Shown: one piece after another, positions 34,586 through 44,699 of the stretch
How the letters are laid out: every line of letters begins with the position of its first letter
Numbering within the stretch: the first letter of the stretch is position 1
NCBI GenBank assembly: GCA_029212905.1
Contig: JARGPB010000008.1
Span: forward strand, 107,398 to 171,397
Direction: 5' to 3'
DNA length: 64,000 nucleotides
DNA from: Thalassovita sp.
Lineage (GTDB): Bacteria; Pseudomonadota; Alphaproteobacteria; Rhodobacterales; Rhodobacteraceae
Program-made: the position numbers and the translations under genes
Notes under the pieces: generated by a model
Seen by the model: only the letters and a program-made list of their open reading frames with translations
Databases searched by the model: none
What the model was told of the DNA's origin: nothing

Positions 34586-35302
34586 ATGGACGACCGTGAA
34601 GCTTTCCACATCAACCGTTTCCCAACTCCGGCCCGCCCGTTGTTAGGCGTGACCATACTGGTGGTCGAGGATAGCCGTTTCGCCTGCGAGGCCATGCGCC
34701 TGCTATGCGTCCGTTCCGGGGCACGGATCAGACGTGCTGACAGTATTCTTGCCGCCGAACGGCACTTGCAGGTCTATCGCCCGACAGTTTTGATCGTGGA
34801 TCTGGGCCTGCCCGATGGCAACGGCACACAGCTGATTCAGGCAGCGCATCAAACAAGCCCCCGTATCCCTGTGATTCTGGGCACCAGCGGGGATGACATG
34901 GCACACGAGGCCTGCCGTCACGCTGGTGCTGATGGGTTCTTGCCGAAACCCACACATTCCCTGTCACAATTCCAAGAGCTTATCCTATCCAAACTGCCAG
35001 AGGATCAACGCCCGATGGGGCCGCGTATCATCAATGACGAGCTGGTCTCTCCAGATACGCTGGCCTATCGCGATGATCTTGCCCACGCGGCCGAACTGCT
35101 TTGCGACGGGTCCGACGACAAAATGCTGGATTACGTCGCCCAATTCGTAACCGGCATCGCGCGCAGTGCCTCGGATGGCCCTTTGACCACTGCGGGCGAG
35201 GCGCTGACGATTGCCCGAATGCAGGGGCGTTCGTGCCGATCCGACGTGGCGCGTCTGGCGGGATTAGTACAGGAACGACTGTCTGGCGCTGTTGCGGTCT
35301 AG
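34586..35302 (+). CDS. response regulator with REC domain and unknown C-terminal half
   Basis: A 238-residue protein. The receiver domain spans about 15-140: VTILVVEDSRFACEAMR, the phospho-acceptor Asp in LIVDLGLPDGNG, and the conserved Lys in FLPKPTHS. The remaining 95 residues are mostly helical and match no output domain that I recognise (no HTH, GGDEF or kinase motifs). No histidine kinase is adjacent. The ATG at 34586 follows AGGAGG. Its stop overlaps the convergent acetyltransferase by four bases. Confidence 0.85.
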   Translation: MDDREAFHINRFPTPARPLLGVTILVVEDSRFACEAMRLLCVRSGARIRRADSILAAERHLQVYRPTVLIVDLGLPDGNGTQLIQAAHQTSPRIPVILGTSGDDMAHEACRHAGADGFLPKPTHSLSQFQELILSKLPEDQRPMGPRIINDELVSPDTLAYRDDLAHAAELLCDGSDDKMLDYVAQFVTGIARSASDGPLTTAGEALTIARMQGRSCRSDVARLAGLVQERLSGAVAV

Positions 35303-36018
35303 CGTGGCAACAGCGGATCTGGCGCAACCCCAGTCAGCCGTGTCAGATCCGAAAGGCTCTCTTTTTGTCGGCCGTCTGCGTCGAAGTTCGTCGGGGCCAG
35401 CCACACCCGGAAGGCCTCTTTTAGTGCCGACCAGTCAGCGTCAATCGCCGCAAACCAGGCTGTGTCACGATTGCGCCCCTTAACGATCGCCGCCTGCCGA
35501 AATGTCCCCTCATAGCTAAGCCCCAGCCGTTGCGCCGCCCGGCGCGACGGTTGATTCAATGCATCGCACTTCCATTCGAACCGTCGATATCCTGCCTCGA
35601 ACGCCCATTCCATCGCCAGGAAAAACGCCTCGGTTGCCGCGCGCGTATGTTGCAGGCGGGGGCTGAAATTCAGATGCCCCAACTCGATGGAGCCAGCTTC
35701 GGGATTGATCCTTAGAAAACTGCCCACACCACCATAGCTGCGGGCCGATTTGTCGTAGACCGCAAAGAAATACGGATCCTGCCCGGCGGTCGCTTCGCGC
35801 ATCCAGCGGTGATACTGCGCAGCCGAGCTGAAAGGCCCATAGGGCAGGTAATCCCAAACCCAATCCTGCCCTTCGTATGCCCGAAACAGCAAAGCAGCGT
35901 GGGTTTCGGCGTTCAGCTTCTCCAGCCGCGCGTGTTTTCCATCCAACGCAGTCCAATCAGGAACCGGCGGAGGTGTCCAATCCACGACCTGTCGGCCCAG
36001 TCTGCGAGGATCTTTCAT
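35299..36018 (-). CDS. GNAT family N-acetyltransferase (RimL-like)
   Basis: A 239-residue acetyltransferase of the RimJ/RimL type. YGGVGSFLRINPEAGSIELGHLNFSPRLQHTRAATEAFFL contains the acetyl-CoA loop region (Q/R-x-x-G/A variant). RRFEWKCDALNQPSRRAAQRLGLSYEGTFRQ is the typical C-terminal motif of this group. The acceptor is unknown. Confidence 0.9.
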   Translation of the reverse strand: MKDPRRLGRQVVDWTPPPVPDWTALDGKHARLEKLNAETHAALLFRAYEGQDWVWDYLPYGPFSSAAQYHRWMREATAGQDPYFFAVYDKSARSYGGVGSFLRINPEAGSIELGHLNFSPRLQHTRAATEAFFLAMEWAFEAGYRRFEWKCDALNQPSRRAAQRLGLSYEGTFRQAAIVKGRNRDTAWFAAIDADWSALKEAFRVWLAPTNFDADGRQKESLSDLTRLTGVAPDPLLPR

Positions 36019-36077
36019 TGCGGGCTCCCTAGCTTACCACCGGAAACCCTAGTGCAGGGCCGTCACACACAAAAGCC

Positions 36078-37295
36078 CTAAAGAATCACATTGGGGCGCG
36101 TCCCCAGATCCATCCCCGGAAAAACCGTACGCTCCAGTACAGAACTTTCCAGCCCGAACAAACCGCGCATCATCCAGCCCGCATAGGCACGCACGTCCCG
36201 CGTGGGCATCAAGTCGCGCCCCTTGTACAAGTCGGTTTGGCGCAGGCCCGGCCAATCGCCATACACTTGCCCGCCACGCACAGCCCCCCCCGCTAGGACC
36301 ATGGCGCCGCCGGTGCCATGATCAGTGCCTTTGGTTCCGTTTTCACGCACAGTACGACCGAATTCCGTCATGGCAACGACTGCCGTTTTGCCCCATGCAT
36401 CGCCCAAGGTCGCCTGCAACACCAGCAAAGCGTCGGACAATTGCGCCAACGCCCGAGGCAGCGCTGCCCCCTGCCCCCGGTGCGTATCCCATCCCCCGAT
36501 CGAGAACGCGGCGATCCGGCTGTCCGCGCGCAGTTTTTCCCCGGCAAAGGCCGCGACCTGACGAATGCCGCCGGTGCCTTTCTTGGCCAGCCCCTCCATG
36601 TCCGCGCCCATACCAGAAGGGGTCGCCGTCAGCCCTCCGCCCTCGTCATCCAGCAGCATCGCCGCCTCGGCAAAGGCGTCGGCAAACGCCGGATCATCAT
36701 GCAGGACCAATTCTGCCAATCGCCGCCCCTGAGGGCTCAATTGCAGGCGCACATCAGGGGACCAGTTCGCCACAGGGGCCGCGCCCGTCGTCAGCAGCAT
36801 ATTGTCATGACCAATGGCATAGGCCACATCCGCCCGCAGTCCCGGCACGCTTTGCAGCATCCGGTTCAGCCAGCCATCCCGACCCGAGGCAGGACCCAGC
36901 GCAGGCGTCCCTGCTTCTAGTAGATCCTGACCATCAAAATGGCTGCGTTTGTCGCGATAAGGGGTCGAAACTGCGTGCACGAACCCCAATTGCCCCGCTC
37001 GCCACATCGGCATCAGCGACGATAACGCCGGGTGCAGCGCATAGAACCCGTCCAAATCCAAGGCGCCGCCCGCCTCGCCGCCCCTTAGCGTCGGGCGCGC
37101 GGCGGCATACCCTGGATCACCGTAGGGCTGCACCACATCCAGCCCATCCATCGCGCCGCGCAAGATAATCACCACCAGCCGATTGTCCCATGGGGCAGAG
37201 GCCAGCGTCACGGGCGTTATCAACGGGCTGGCCGCAGCCGAGCACCCCAAGGCCAACGAACGGGTCAGCAATTTTCGGCGTGTCCAATTGGTCAT
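36078..37295 (-). CDS. DUF1501 family protein, Tat-exported
   Basis: A 405-residue exported protein with a twin-arginine signal (TRRKLLTRSLALG, near 4-16). The DUF1501 pattern is clear: LVVIILRGAMDGLDVVQPYGD, SHFDGQDLLEAG, and TEFGRTVRENGTKGTDHGTGGAMVLAGG. The family is related to the alkaline-phosphatase/sulfatase fold, but activity has not been shown. It lies 12 bases after the DUF1800 gene, its standard partner. Confidence 0.92.
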   Translation of the reverse strand: MTNWTRRKLLTRSLALGCSAAASPLITPVTLASAPWDNRLVVIILRGAMDGLDVVQPYGDPGYAAARPTLRGGEAGGALDLDGFYALHPALSSLMPMWRAGQLGFVHAVSTPYRDKRSHFDGQDLLEAGTPALGPASGRDGWLNRMLQSVPGLRADVAYAIGHDNMLLTTGAAPVANWSPDVRLQLSPQGRRLAELVLHDDPAFADAFAEAAMLLDDEGGGLTATPSGMGADMEGLAKKGTGGIRQVAAFAGEKLRADSRIAAFSIGGWDTHRGQGAALPRALAQLSDALLVLQATLGDAWGKTAVVAMTEFGRTVRENGTKGTDHGTGGAMVLAGGAVRGGQVYGDWPGLRQTDLYKGRDLMPTRDVRAYAGWMMRGLFGLESSVLERTVFPGMDLGTRPNVIL

Positions 37296-37307
37296 CCGAT
37301 GCTCCTT

Positions 37308-38702
37308 CTATCGGCGCTGAAAAGCAGGCGAAATCAGCACAAGCGCGATCCCTTCATGGCGGCTTTCGGCGGCGCGCGCGGCAAACCGGACGGGCTCGGG
37401 CGGATTGGGGCCCAGCGCATCAGTCACAAATTCGCGCGGGTCAGGCAGGTCTTTGACCAGAATGCGCGGCACACGTAGCGCCCATTCCATCCGCGTCGCC
37501 ACCCCCTGAGGCGTAATCCACATGTCGTCCTCTTCGGGCCAGCCATCAGGCCCCGGAGGTTGCTCCCAAGGCTGCCCCATCCGCCGCAGGGGCCGGACAA
37601 AATTTTTCTTGATGCGTTGCTCGGTATCGTTGGGCTTGCCTTTGAACGGCACCGGCGGCGCGGCCAAGGCCCTAAGCGCCGAGGACATGAAATCAAAGGG
37701 TAATTTGACATTCGTCAGTCCCTGCGCCCAAGCCGCCGGATGGGTCAACATCGCCCGATAGACCGCCGACAGGTTCCCGCCAGTGTCGTTCCAGACTTGC
37801 TCCATCACAGAAACGGCTGCGGGATCAGGGGTGTCGCCCAGAAAATGCACGGCCAGTTTCTGGCTCAGATGCCGCGCAGTGGCGGGATGAACGGCCAGAT
37901 CCTGCAAGGCCGCGTGGATGTCCCGCATCTGCGCGGGATCGCCGCCATAGCTGCGGCCCAGAACGGTTTCAGCGCCGGGCTCTGCCCAGTCAGGGCGAAA
38001 CAGACGGTCGCCGTTCGGGGCAATCCCCAGCCCGGTCAGCAACTCGGCCAGCTCGCGCACGTCCTTTTGCGAATAGGGGCCATTCACCCCCAATGTGTGC
38101 AGCTCTAACACCTCGCGGGCCAGGTTTTCATTCAGGCCCCGCCCCTTGGCCATCTGCGCCCTAGCCGGTGCCTGCGGCCCGACCGAATACTGCTGATCTA
38201 GGTAATTCACCATGCCCGGATTGGTCACAGCCGAAACCAATAGATCGCCGAAACGCCCCGTCAGAAAAGGCCGCACATAGGTTTCCGAAACAGGCATGGC
38301 GACCCTGCGCATCACACCGCCCTTGCCGATCACGGTGAAATGATCCGTCCAGAAAGTCACAAGTCGTTCGCGGAACCCGTCGCGCGTAGTGCTACGCCGC
38401 GCCAACGCCTGCATCAGCCAAATCCCCTGCGCCCGCCGCGCATCGCGTTTCACATGGTTGAAAGCCTTGCGCAGCGTCTCGGCGTTGGGCGCAGATTTGT
38501 TCCGGCGATATTCCTTGCCCGTGCGCCTTGCGTCCATCATGCGTTGGCGAAACTGGTCATAGGGTTCGATCGGATGGGCCGCCGCAGCATGATCCGGCCC
38601 GGCTAACAGCTCCATCATTTCGACGACCGACTCCGGCCCCGCCACGGCAGGCGACAGGCCGACACCGAAACGGATCTGAGCAAGGAGAGGATCAAAGGCC
38701 AT
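37308..38702 (-). CDS. DUF1800 family protein
   Basis: A 464-residue protein, partner of the DUF1501 protein in many bacteria. FWTDHFTV, NLAREVLELHTLGVNGPYSQKDVRELAELLTG and the preceding GMVNYLDQQYSVG are the DUF1800 signature. No obvious signal peptide is visible at the chosen ATG (38702), and the upstream frame start does not add one. The pair may handle a polysaccharide or matrix component, which is inferred only from scattered reports on relatives. Confidence 0.9.
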   Translation of the reverse strand: MAFDPLLAQIRFGVGLSPAVAGPESVVEMMELLAGPDHAAAAHPIEPYDQFRQRMMDARRTGKEYRRNKSAPNAETLRKAFNHVKRDARRAQGIWLMQALARRSTTRDGFRERLVTFWTDHFTVIGKGGVMRRVAMPVSETYVRPFLTGRFGDLLVSAVTNPGMVNYLDQQYSVGPQAPARAQMAKGRGLNENLAREVLELHTLGVNGPYSQKDVRELAELLTGLGIAPNGDRLFRPDWAEPGAETVLGRSYGGDPAQMRDIHAALQDLAVHPATARHLSQKLAVHFLGDTPDPAAVSVMEQVWNDTGGNLSAVYRAMLTHPAAWAQGLTNVKLPFDFMSSALRALAAPPVPFKGKPNDTEQRIKKNFVRPLRRMGQPWEQPPGPDGWPEEDDMWITPQGVATRMEWALRVPRILVKDLPDPREFVTDALGPNPPEPVRFAARAAESRHEGIALVLISPAFQRR

Positions 38703-38810
38703 AGGCGGCTCCGCGTCTGTACCTTTCAAAGATAGCGCGCCAGGCCAGAGTTTTCACCGACGATCTGCCAAAACCACCTCGCGCACGCGAAACATCGCCT
38801 GCCCAAACGC

Positions 38811-38836
38811 AAAACGCCCAGGACAAGTCCCAGGCG
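38811..38836 (-). terminator. intrinsic terminator of aspS
   Basis: On the minus strand CGCCTGGGAC pairs fully (two G-U pairs) with GTCCTGGGCG and is followed by TTTTG, 25 bases after the aspS stop. Confidence 0.8.
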
Positions 38837-38860
38837 CTGCGTAAATTTGTATCTGCAACC

Positions 38861-40711
38861 TTAGTCTTGCGGGATCACACGCAGAGACAATTCCATCAGT
38901 TGGTCGCTGCTGGCGTCGCTGGGGGCGTTCATCATCAGGTCCTCAGCACGTTGGTTCATCGGGAACATGATGACTTCGCGGATGTTGGCGGTATCCGCCA
39001 GCAGCATCACGATCCGGTCAATCCCAGCGGCACAGCCACCGTGCGGCGGAGCGCCAAATTGGAATGCCTGATACAGCGCGCCAAAGCGGCTTTTGACTTC
39101 GGCCTCGTCATAACCCGCGATTTCGAACGCTTTCAGCATGACCTCGGGGATATGGTTGCGGATCGCGCCGCTGACCAGTTCGTAGCCGTTACAGGCCAGA
39201 TCGTACTGATAGCCCAGCACCTCGGTCGGATCGCCATTCAACGCGTCCAGACCACCCTGCGGCATCGAGAACGGGTTGTGTTCGAAATCAACCGCGCCAG
39301 TTTCGTCGTCCTTTTCGTAGATCGGGAAATCCACAATCCAGGCAAAGGCGAAACGGTCCTTGTCGGTCAGGCCCAGTTCGTTGCCGATGACCTCGCGCGC
39401 CTTACCGGCGACCTTTTCGAACGCCTTGGGCTTGCCACCCAAAAAGAACGCCGCATCACCGATGTTCAGACCCAGCTGCTGGCGGATCGCCTCGGTGCGT
39501 TCGGGGCCGATGTTTTTGGCCAGCGGACCGGCCGCTTCCATGCCGCCCTCGACCTCGCCGGATTTCAGCTTGGCTTGGGCCTCTTTGACGGTGATGCCCA
39601 GTTCCTGAGCGACCGCATCGGCGGTTTTCTCGCGCCAGAAGATATAGCCCATGCCGGGCAGACCTTCGCCTTGTGCGAATTTGTTCATCCGGTCACAGAA
39701 TTTACGGCCGCCGCCGGTGGGGGCAGGGATGGCGCGCACTTCGGTGCCTTCGTTTTCCAGCAGGCTGGCAAAGATCGCAAAGCCCGAGCCGCGGAAATGT
39801 TCGCTGACGTCCTGCATCTTGATCGGGTTGCGCAGGTCGGGTTTATCCGTGCCGTACCATTTGGCCGCGTCCTTATAGGAAATCTGCGGCCAGTCCTGAT
39901 CAACCTTACGGCCAGCGCCGAACTCTTCGAAAATGCCGGTCAGAACGGGCTGGATCGTGTCGAATACGTCCTGCTGTTCAACGAACGACATCTCCAGGTC
40001 CAACTGATAGAAATCGGTGGGCGAGCGGTCGGCACGCGGGTCTTCGTCACGGAAACAGGGCGCGATCTGGAAATACTTGTCATAGCCCGACATCATGATC
40101 AGCTGTTTGAACTGCTGCGGAGCCTGCGGCAGGGCATAGAATTTGCCCGGATGCAAACGCGACGGCACCAGGAAATCGCGCGCGCCTTCGGGGCTGGATG
40201 CCGTGATGATCGGCGTCTGGTATTCCCGGAATCCCTTGTCCCACATCCGCCGCCGCATCGACGCCACAACATCCGAGCGCAACGTCATGTTGTCCTGCAT
40301 GACCTCGCGGCGCAGATCCAGATAACGATACTTCAGGCGGGTTTCCTCGGGGTATTCCTGATCACCGAACACCATCAACGGCAGCTCTTGCGCCGCCCCC
40401 AGCACCTCGATGTCGCGCACGAACACCTCGACCTCGCCGGTGGGCAGTTTGGTGTTCACCAGCTCGGGGTCGCGCGCTTTGACGTTGCCGTCGATGCGGA
40501 TACACCATTCGCTGCGGACCTTCTCCACCTCTGCGAACACCGGGCTGTCGGGGTCGCACAATACTTGCGTCACGCCGTAATGGTCACGCAGGTCGATGAA
40601 CAGGATGCCGCCGTGGTCGCGCACCCGGTGGACCCAGCCCGACAGGCGGACGGTTTCACCTACGTTATCCTTGTTCAGGTCGGCGCAGGTGTGGCTGCGA
40701 TATGCGTGCAT
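38861..40711 (-). CDS. aspS: aspartyl-tRNA synthetase
   Basis: A 616-residue class IIb synthetase that charges tRNA-Asp, possibly also tRNA-Asn. It starts MHAYRSHTCADLNKDNVGETVRLSGWVHRVRDHGGILFIDLRDHYG (anticodon-binding OB domain). The class II motif 2 region is FRDEDPRADRSPTDFYQLDLEMSF, the bacterial GAD insert follows, and motif 3 is near the end (GCAAGIDRIVMLL). The ATG at 40711 behind GGGAG was taken. A 639-residue frame is open antisense over the gene and is not considered real. Confidence 0.97.
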   Translation of the reverse strand: MHAYRSHTCADLNKDNVGETVRLSGWVHRVRDHGGILFIDLRDHYGVTQVLCDPDSPVFAEVEKVRSEWCIRIDGNVKARDPELVNTKLPTGEVEVFVRDIEVLGAAQELPLMVFGDQEYPEETRLKYRYLDLRREVMQDNMTLRSDVVASMRRRMWDKGFREYQTPIITASSPEGARDFLVPSRLHPGKFYALPQAPQQFKQLIMMSGYDKYFQIAPCFRDEDPRADRSPTDFYQLDLEMSFVEQQDVFDTIQPVLTGIFEEFGAGRKVDQDWPQISYKDAAKWYGTDKPDLRNPIKMQDVSEHFRGSGFAIFASLLENEGTEVRAIPAPTGGGRKFCDRMNKFAQGEGLPGMGYIFWREKTADAVAQELGITVKEAQAKLKSGEVEGGMEAAGPLAKNIGPERTEAIRQQLGLNIGDAAFFLGGKPKAFEKVAGKAREVIGNELGLTDKDRFAFAWIVDFPIYEKDDETGAVDFEHNPFSMPQGGLDALNGDPTEVLGYQYDLACNGYELVSGAIRNHIPEVMLKAFEIAGYDEAEVKSRFGALYQAFQFGAPPHGGCAAGIDRIVMLLADTANIREVIMFPMNQRAEDLMMNAPSDASSDQLMELSLRVIPQD

Positions 40712-40826
40712 GTTTTGCTCCCTTTCACGGGCGGAATACCTTGGTTTGCGCCGATACACATTGCCCCGCCCCGAAAGTCAAGGTGAACCCAACCAAACGC
40801 CCCAAAACCAAGGGGCACGACCCCGA

Positions 40827-40850
40827 TTTCATCTTGCTCCAAATACTCGC
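40827..40850 (+). repeat. dispersed intergenic repeat, copy 3
   Basis: Contains TTTCATCTTGCTCCAAATAC in the aspS-carB gap (divergent genes). The copy is one base off the core at the CC/TC position. See copies at 22374, 30758, 47208 and 47247. Confidence 0.6.
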
Positions 40851-41001
40851 GCCGCAGGCTCCTGCCCTTTCCTGTCGCGATTCCGCCTGAACCCTGTGCA
40901 CAAGGGGTTGCGCATGGCCGCGCCATAGATATAACCCGCAACAATTTGCGCGGGGTGAGTCACACCCCTGCTCGATGCTGCCCACTGCTCAGGAGTCCGC
41001 C

Positions 41002-44000
41002 ATGCCCAAAAGAACCGATATCTCCTCCATCATGATCATCGGCGCGGGACCCATCGTTATCGGTCAGGCCTGCGAGTTCGATTACTCCGGCGCCCAAGCC
41101 TGCAAAGCCCTGCGCGAAGAAGGGTACCGCGTTATCCTGGTGAACTCGAACCCGGCGACCATCATGACCGACCCCGGCCTGGCGGACGCGACCTATATCG
41201 AGCCAATCACCCCCGAAACCGTCGCCAAGATCATCGAGAAAGAGCGCCCCGACGCGCTGCTGCCCACCATGGGCGGTCAGACCGGGCTGAACACATCGCT
41301 CGCGCTTGAGGAAATGGGCGTGCTGGACAAATTCGGCGTAGAGATGATCGGCGCCAAGCGCGACGCGATCGAAATGGCCGAAGACCGGAAACTCTTCCGC
41401 GAGGCGATGGACCGCATCGGTCTGGAAAACCCCAAGGCTGAAATCATCACCGCCCCCAAGAAGGCCGACGGCACCGCTGATCTTGAGGCAGGCGTGCAAC
41501 TGGCCCTGGACGAGCTGGAAGAGATCGGTCTGCCCGCCATTATCCGCCCCGCCTTTACCCTTGGCGGCACCGGCGGCGGCGTGGCCTATAACCGCGAGGA
41601 TTACATCCATTTCTGCCGCACCGGCATGGATGCCAGCCCCGTGAACCAGATCCTGGTCGATGAATCGCTGCTGGGCTGGAAAGAATACGAAATGGAGGTC
41701 GTCCGCGACAAAGCCGACAACGCCATTATCGTCTGCTCTATCGAGAACATTGATCCAATGGGCGTGCATACCGGCGACAGCATCACCGTGGCGCCTGCAC
41801 TGACCCTGACGGACAAAGAATACCAGATGATGCGCACCGCCTCGATCGCGGTTCTGCGCGAAATCGGTGTGGAAACCGGCGGATCGAACGTTCAGTGGGC
41901 CGTGAACCCCGCAGATGGCCGTATGGTTGTGATCGAGATGAACCCACGCGTGTCGCGTTCGTCCGCGCTGGCCTCCAAGGCCACCGGTTTCCCGATTGCG
42001 AAAATCGCGGCGAAGCTGGCGATTGGCTACACACTGGACGAACTGGACAACGACATCACCAAAGTGACGCCCGCGTCGTTCGAACCGACCATCGACTATG
42101 TTGTCACCAAGATCCCGAAATTCGCGTTCGAGAAATTCCCCGGCTCCGAACCCTACCTGACCACCGCGATGAAATCCGTGGGCGAAACCATGGCCATCGG
42201 GCGGACCATCCACGAGTCGCTGCAAAAAGCACTGGCTTCGATGGAATCGGGCCTAACCGGCTTTGACGAGGTGGAAATCGAGGGCGCGCCCGACAAGGCC
42301 GCTGTTATCAAGGCGATTTCCAAAACCACGCCCGACCGGATGCGCACCATCGCTCAGGCCATGCGCCATGGGCTAAGCAACGATGAAATCCACGCGACCA
42401 CCATGTTCGACCCATGGTTCCTGGCGCGTATCCGCGAAATCATCGACGCCGAAGAAGACATCCGCAAGGACGGCCTGCCCGTCACCGAAGAAGGCCTGCG
42501 CCATGTCAAGATGATGGGTTTCTCAGACGCCCGCCTGGCAATCCTGACCGGCCGGACCGAGGCAAACGTCCGCCGCGCCCGTCAGAACCTGGGCGTCAAC
42601 GCTGTGTTCAAACGCATCGACACCTGTGCCGCCGAATTCGAGGCGCAGACCCCCTATATGTACTCGACCTACGAAGCCCCGATGATGGGCGAAGTCGAAT
42701 GCGAAGCCCGCCCCAGCGACAAGAAAAAGGTCGTCATTCTGGGGGGCGGCCCCAACCGTATCGGCCAAGGGATCGAGTTCGACTATTGCTGCTGCCACGC
42801 GTGTTTCGCGCTGACGGACGCGGGCTATGAAACCATCATGGTCAACTGCAACCCCGAAACCGTGTCCACCGACTATGACACCTCGGACCGTCTGTATTTC
42901 GAACCGCTGACCTTTGAGCACGTCATGGAAATCCTGCGGGTCGAGCTGGAAAACGGCACTCTGCACGGTGTGATCGTTCAGTTCGGCGGGCAGACCCCTC
43001 TGAAGCTGGCGAACGCCCTGTTCGAAGAAGGCATCCCAATTCTGGGCACCACACCCGACGCAATTGACCTGGCAGAAGACCGCGAGCGGTTCCAGCAACT
43101 GGTCGTCAAGCTGGGCTTGAAACAACCACACAATGGCATTGCCAGCACCGACGCCCAGGCCCTGGCCATCGCCGAGGATATCGGCTTCCCGCTGGTGATC
43201 CGTCCCTCCTATGTGCTGGGTGGTCGCGCGATGGAAATCGTCCGCGACATGGCCCAACTGGAACGCTACATCGCCGAGGCCGTGGTCGTTTCCGGCGACA
43301 GCCCCGTCCTGTTGGACAGCTACCTGTCGGGCGCCATCGAATGTGACGTGGATGCCCTGTCGGACGGCAAAACCGTCCATGTCGCAGGCATCATGCAGCA
43401 CATCGAAGAGGCCGGCGTGCACTCGGGCGATAGCGCTTGCTCGCTGCCGCCCTACAGCCTGCCCACCGACATCATCGCCGAGATCAAGCGCCAGACCGTT
43501 GAATTGGCGCTTGCACTTAACGTTGTCGGCCTGATGAACGTTCAGTTCGCAGTCAAGGACGGAGAGATCTACCTGATCGAGGTGAACCCGCGTGCCTCGC
43601 GCACTGTGCCCTTTGTCGCCAAAGCCACCGACAGCGCGATTGCCTCTATTGCCGCGCGCCTGATGGCCGGCGAACCGATGGAGAACTTCCCCTTCCGCGG
43701 CGAATACCCCAAAGGCGCGACCCCCGGCAGTCAGCCGATGGCCGACCCGATGACACTGGCCGATCCGAACATGCCTTGGTTCAGCGTCAAAGAGGCCGTT
43801 CTGCCCTTTGCCCGCTTCCCCGGTGTAGACACGATCCTGGGCCCGGAAATGCGGTCAACAGGCGAGGTCATGGGCTGGGATACGTCCTTTGCCATGGCCT
43901 TCCTGAAGGCACAGCTGGGTGCGGGCACGCATCTGCCAACGGGCGGCAAGGTGTTCCTCTCGATCAAAGACGCAGACAAAACCGACCTGATGGCCGAAGC

Positions 44001-44331
44001 GGCCACCACGCTGACCGATCTTGGGTGCACCCTGGTCGCCACACGCGGCACAGCGGACTGGCTAAAGGAAAACGGCATCGCCTGCGAGTTGGTGAACAAA
44101 GTCTACGAAGGCCGCCCGAACATCGTGGACATGTTGAAAGATGGTGACATCACGTTGGTTCTGAACACGACCGAGGGGGCTCAGTCCGTGTCAGACAGCC
44201 GCGAAATTCGTTCGGTCGCGCTGTATGACAAGATCCCGTATTTCACGACAGCTGCCGGTGCCCATGCGGCATCGCAGGCTATGAAAGCCCGCTCCGAGGG
44301 GGACTTCGGTGTTATGGCCCTACAGGGTTAA
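41002..44331 (+). CDS. carB: carbamoyl phosphate synthase, large subunit
   Basis: The 1109-residue large subunit that makes carbamoyl phosphate from bicarbonate, ammonia and two ATP, feeding argF (22446) and pyrimidine synthesis. Two homologous ATP-grasp halves are visible, each with SIMIIGAGPIVIGQACEFDYSG-type and GGGPNRIGQGIEFDYCCCHA-type starts, and an MGS-like allosteric domain closes the protein. Length is slightly above E. coli (1073). The ATG at 41002 behind CAGGAG was chosen. carA is not next to it. Confidence 0.97.
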   Translation: MPKRTDISSIMIIGAGPIVIGQACEFDYSGAQACKALREEGYRVILVNSNPATIMTDPGLADATYIEPITPETVAKIIEKERPDALLPTMGGQTGLNTSLALEEMGVLDKFGVEMIGAKRDAIEMAEDRKLFREAMDRIGLENPKAEIITAPKKADGTADLEAGVQLALDELEEIGLPAIIRPAFTLGGTGGGVAYNREDYIHFCRTGMDASPVNQILVDESLLGWKEYEMEVVRDKADNAIIVCSIENIDPMGVHTGDSITVAPALTLTDKEYQMMRTASIAVLREIGVETGGSNVQWAVNPADGRMVVIEMNPRVSRSSALASKATGFPIAKIAAKLAIGYTLDELDNDITKVTPASFEPTIDYVVTKIPKFAFEKFPGSEPYLTTAMKSVGETMAIGRTIHESLQKALASMESGLTGFDEVEIEGAPDKAAVIKAISKTTPDRMRTIAQAMRHGLSNDEIHATTMFDPWFLARIREIIDAEEDIRKDGLPVTEEGLRHVKMMGFSDARLAILTGRTEANVRRARQNLGVNAVFKRIDTCAAEFEAQTPYMYSTYEAPMMGEVECEARPSDKKKVVILGGGPNRIGQGIEFDYCCCHACFALTDAGYETIMVNCNPETVSTDYDTSDRLYFEPLTFEHVMEILRVELENGTLHGVIVQFGGQTPLKLANALFEEGIPILGTTPDAIDLAEDRERFQQLVVKLGLKQPHNGIASTDAQALAIAEDIGFPLVIRPSYVLGGRAMEIVRDMAQLERYIAEAVVVSGDSPVLLDSYLSGAIECDVDALSDGKTVHVAGIMQHIEEAGVHSGDSACSLPPYSLPTDIIAEIKRQTVELALALNVVGLMNVQFAVKDGEIYLIEVNPRASRTVPFVAKATDSAIASIAARLMAGEPMENFPFRGEYPKGATPGSQPMADPMTLADPNMPWFSVKEAVLPFARFPGVDTILGPEMRSTGEVMGWDTSFAMAFLKAQLGAGTHLPTGGKVFLSIKDADKTDLMAEAATTLTDLGCTLVATRGTADWLKENGIACELVNKVYEGRPNIVDMLKDGDITLVLNTTEGAQSVSDSREIRSVALYDKIPYFTTAAGAHAASQAMKARSEGDFGVMALQG

Positions 44332-44354
44332 AACACCCAAATGACGATATTAAA

Positions 44355-44388
44355 GGCGGGGATCTCAGGCCGGGATGCCCGCCTTTTT
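44355..44388 (+). terminator. intrinsic terminator of carB
   Basis: GGCGGG pairs with CCCGCC across a 17-base loop, followed by TTTTT, 23 bases after the carB stop. Confidence 0.85.
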
Positions 44389-44662
44389 CATGCGCGTTCG
44401 GAAAAAATTGATTCGCTTTAATGCTTTCCCCTAACCACACATTTCTCTTTAAAAGATATTAAAAAATTCAAATTTCACCAATGGCGTGTCACTATTTTCG
44501 CCGAATGCTGAAGTTTACGCCTTGCCGAAAATTTTACGCCCCATCCAAAGAAGAAATATAAATCATTAAAATTCATGTACTTACACCAAATAATGTGCAA
44601 ATACTCCCTCTGGGACTGTCAGAATTTACAGTATGCATGCGAAACTCTGTCACTGTTTTGTC

Positions 44663-44692
44663 ACGACAAACCGGGTACTTAGAACCTATACT
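44663..44692 (+). promoter_or_regulatory. candidate promoter for a small RNA
   Basis: ACGACA and TATACT are 18 bases apart. The -10 box lies inside the perfect inverted repeat AACCTA-TACTT-TAGGTT (44683-44699), which could bind a regulator. A second inverted repeat TTGTC-AC-GACAA overlaps the -35. Confidence 0.4.
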
Positions 44693-44699
44693 TTAGGTT

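Noticed and set aside
38867..40786. A 639-codon frame antisense to aspS
   Set aside because: Long, but exactly over a well-conserved synthetase on the other strand, with no recognisable protein pattern. Explained by codon bias.
40960..42225. A 421-codon frame antisense to carB
   Set aside because: Same reason: antisense to conserved ATP-grasp sequence with His/Gly/Asp-rich shadow composition.
44683..44699. A lux box controlled by the adjacent LuxR-type protein
   Set aside because: The palindrome is 17 bp and has the wrong core for known lux boxes, and it lies downstream of the regulator gene. Kept only as an operator-like repeat.
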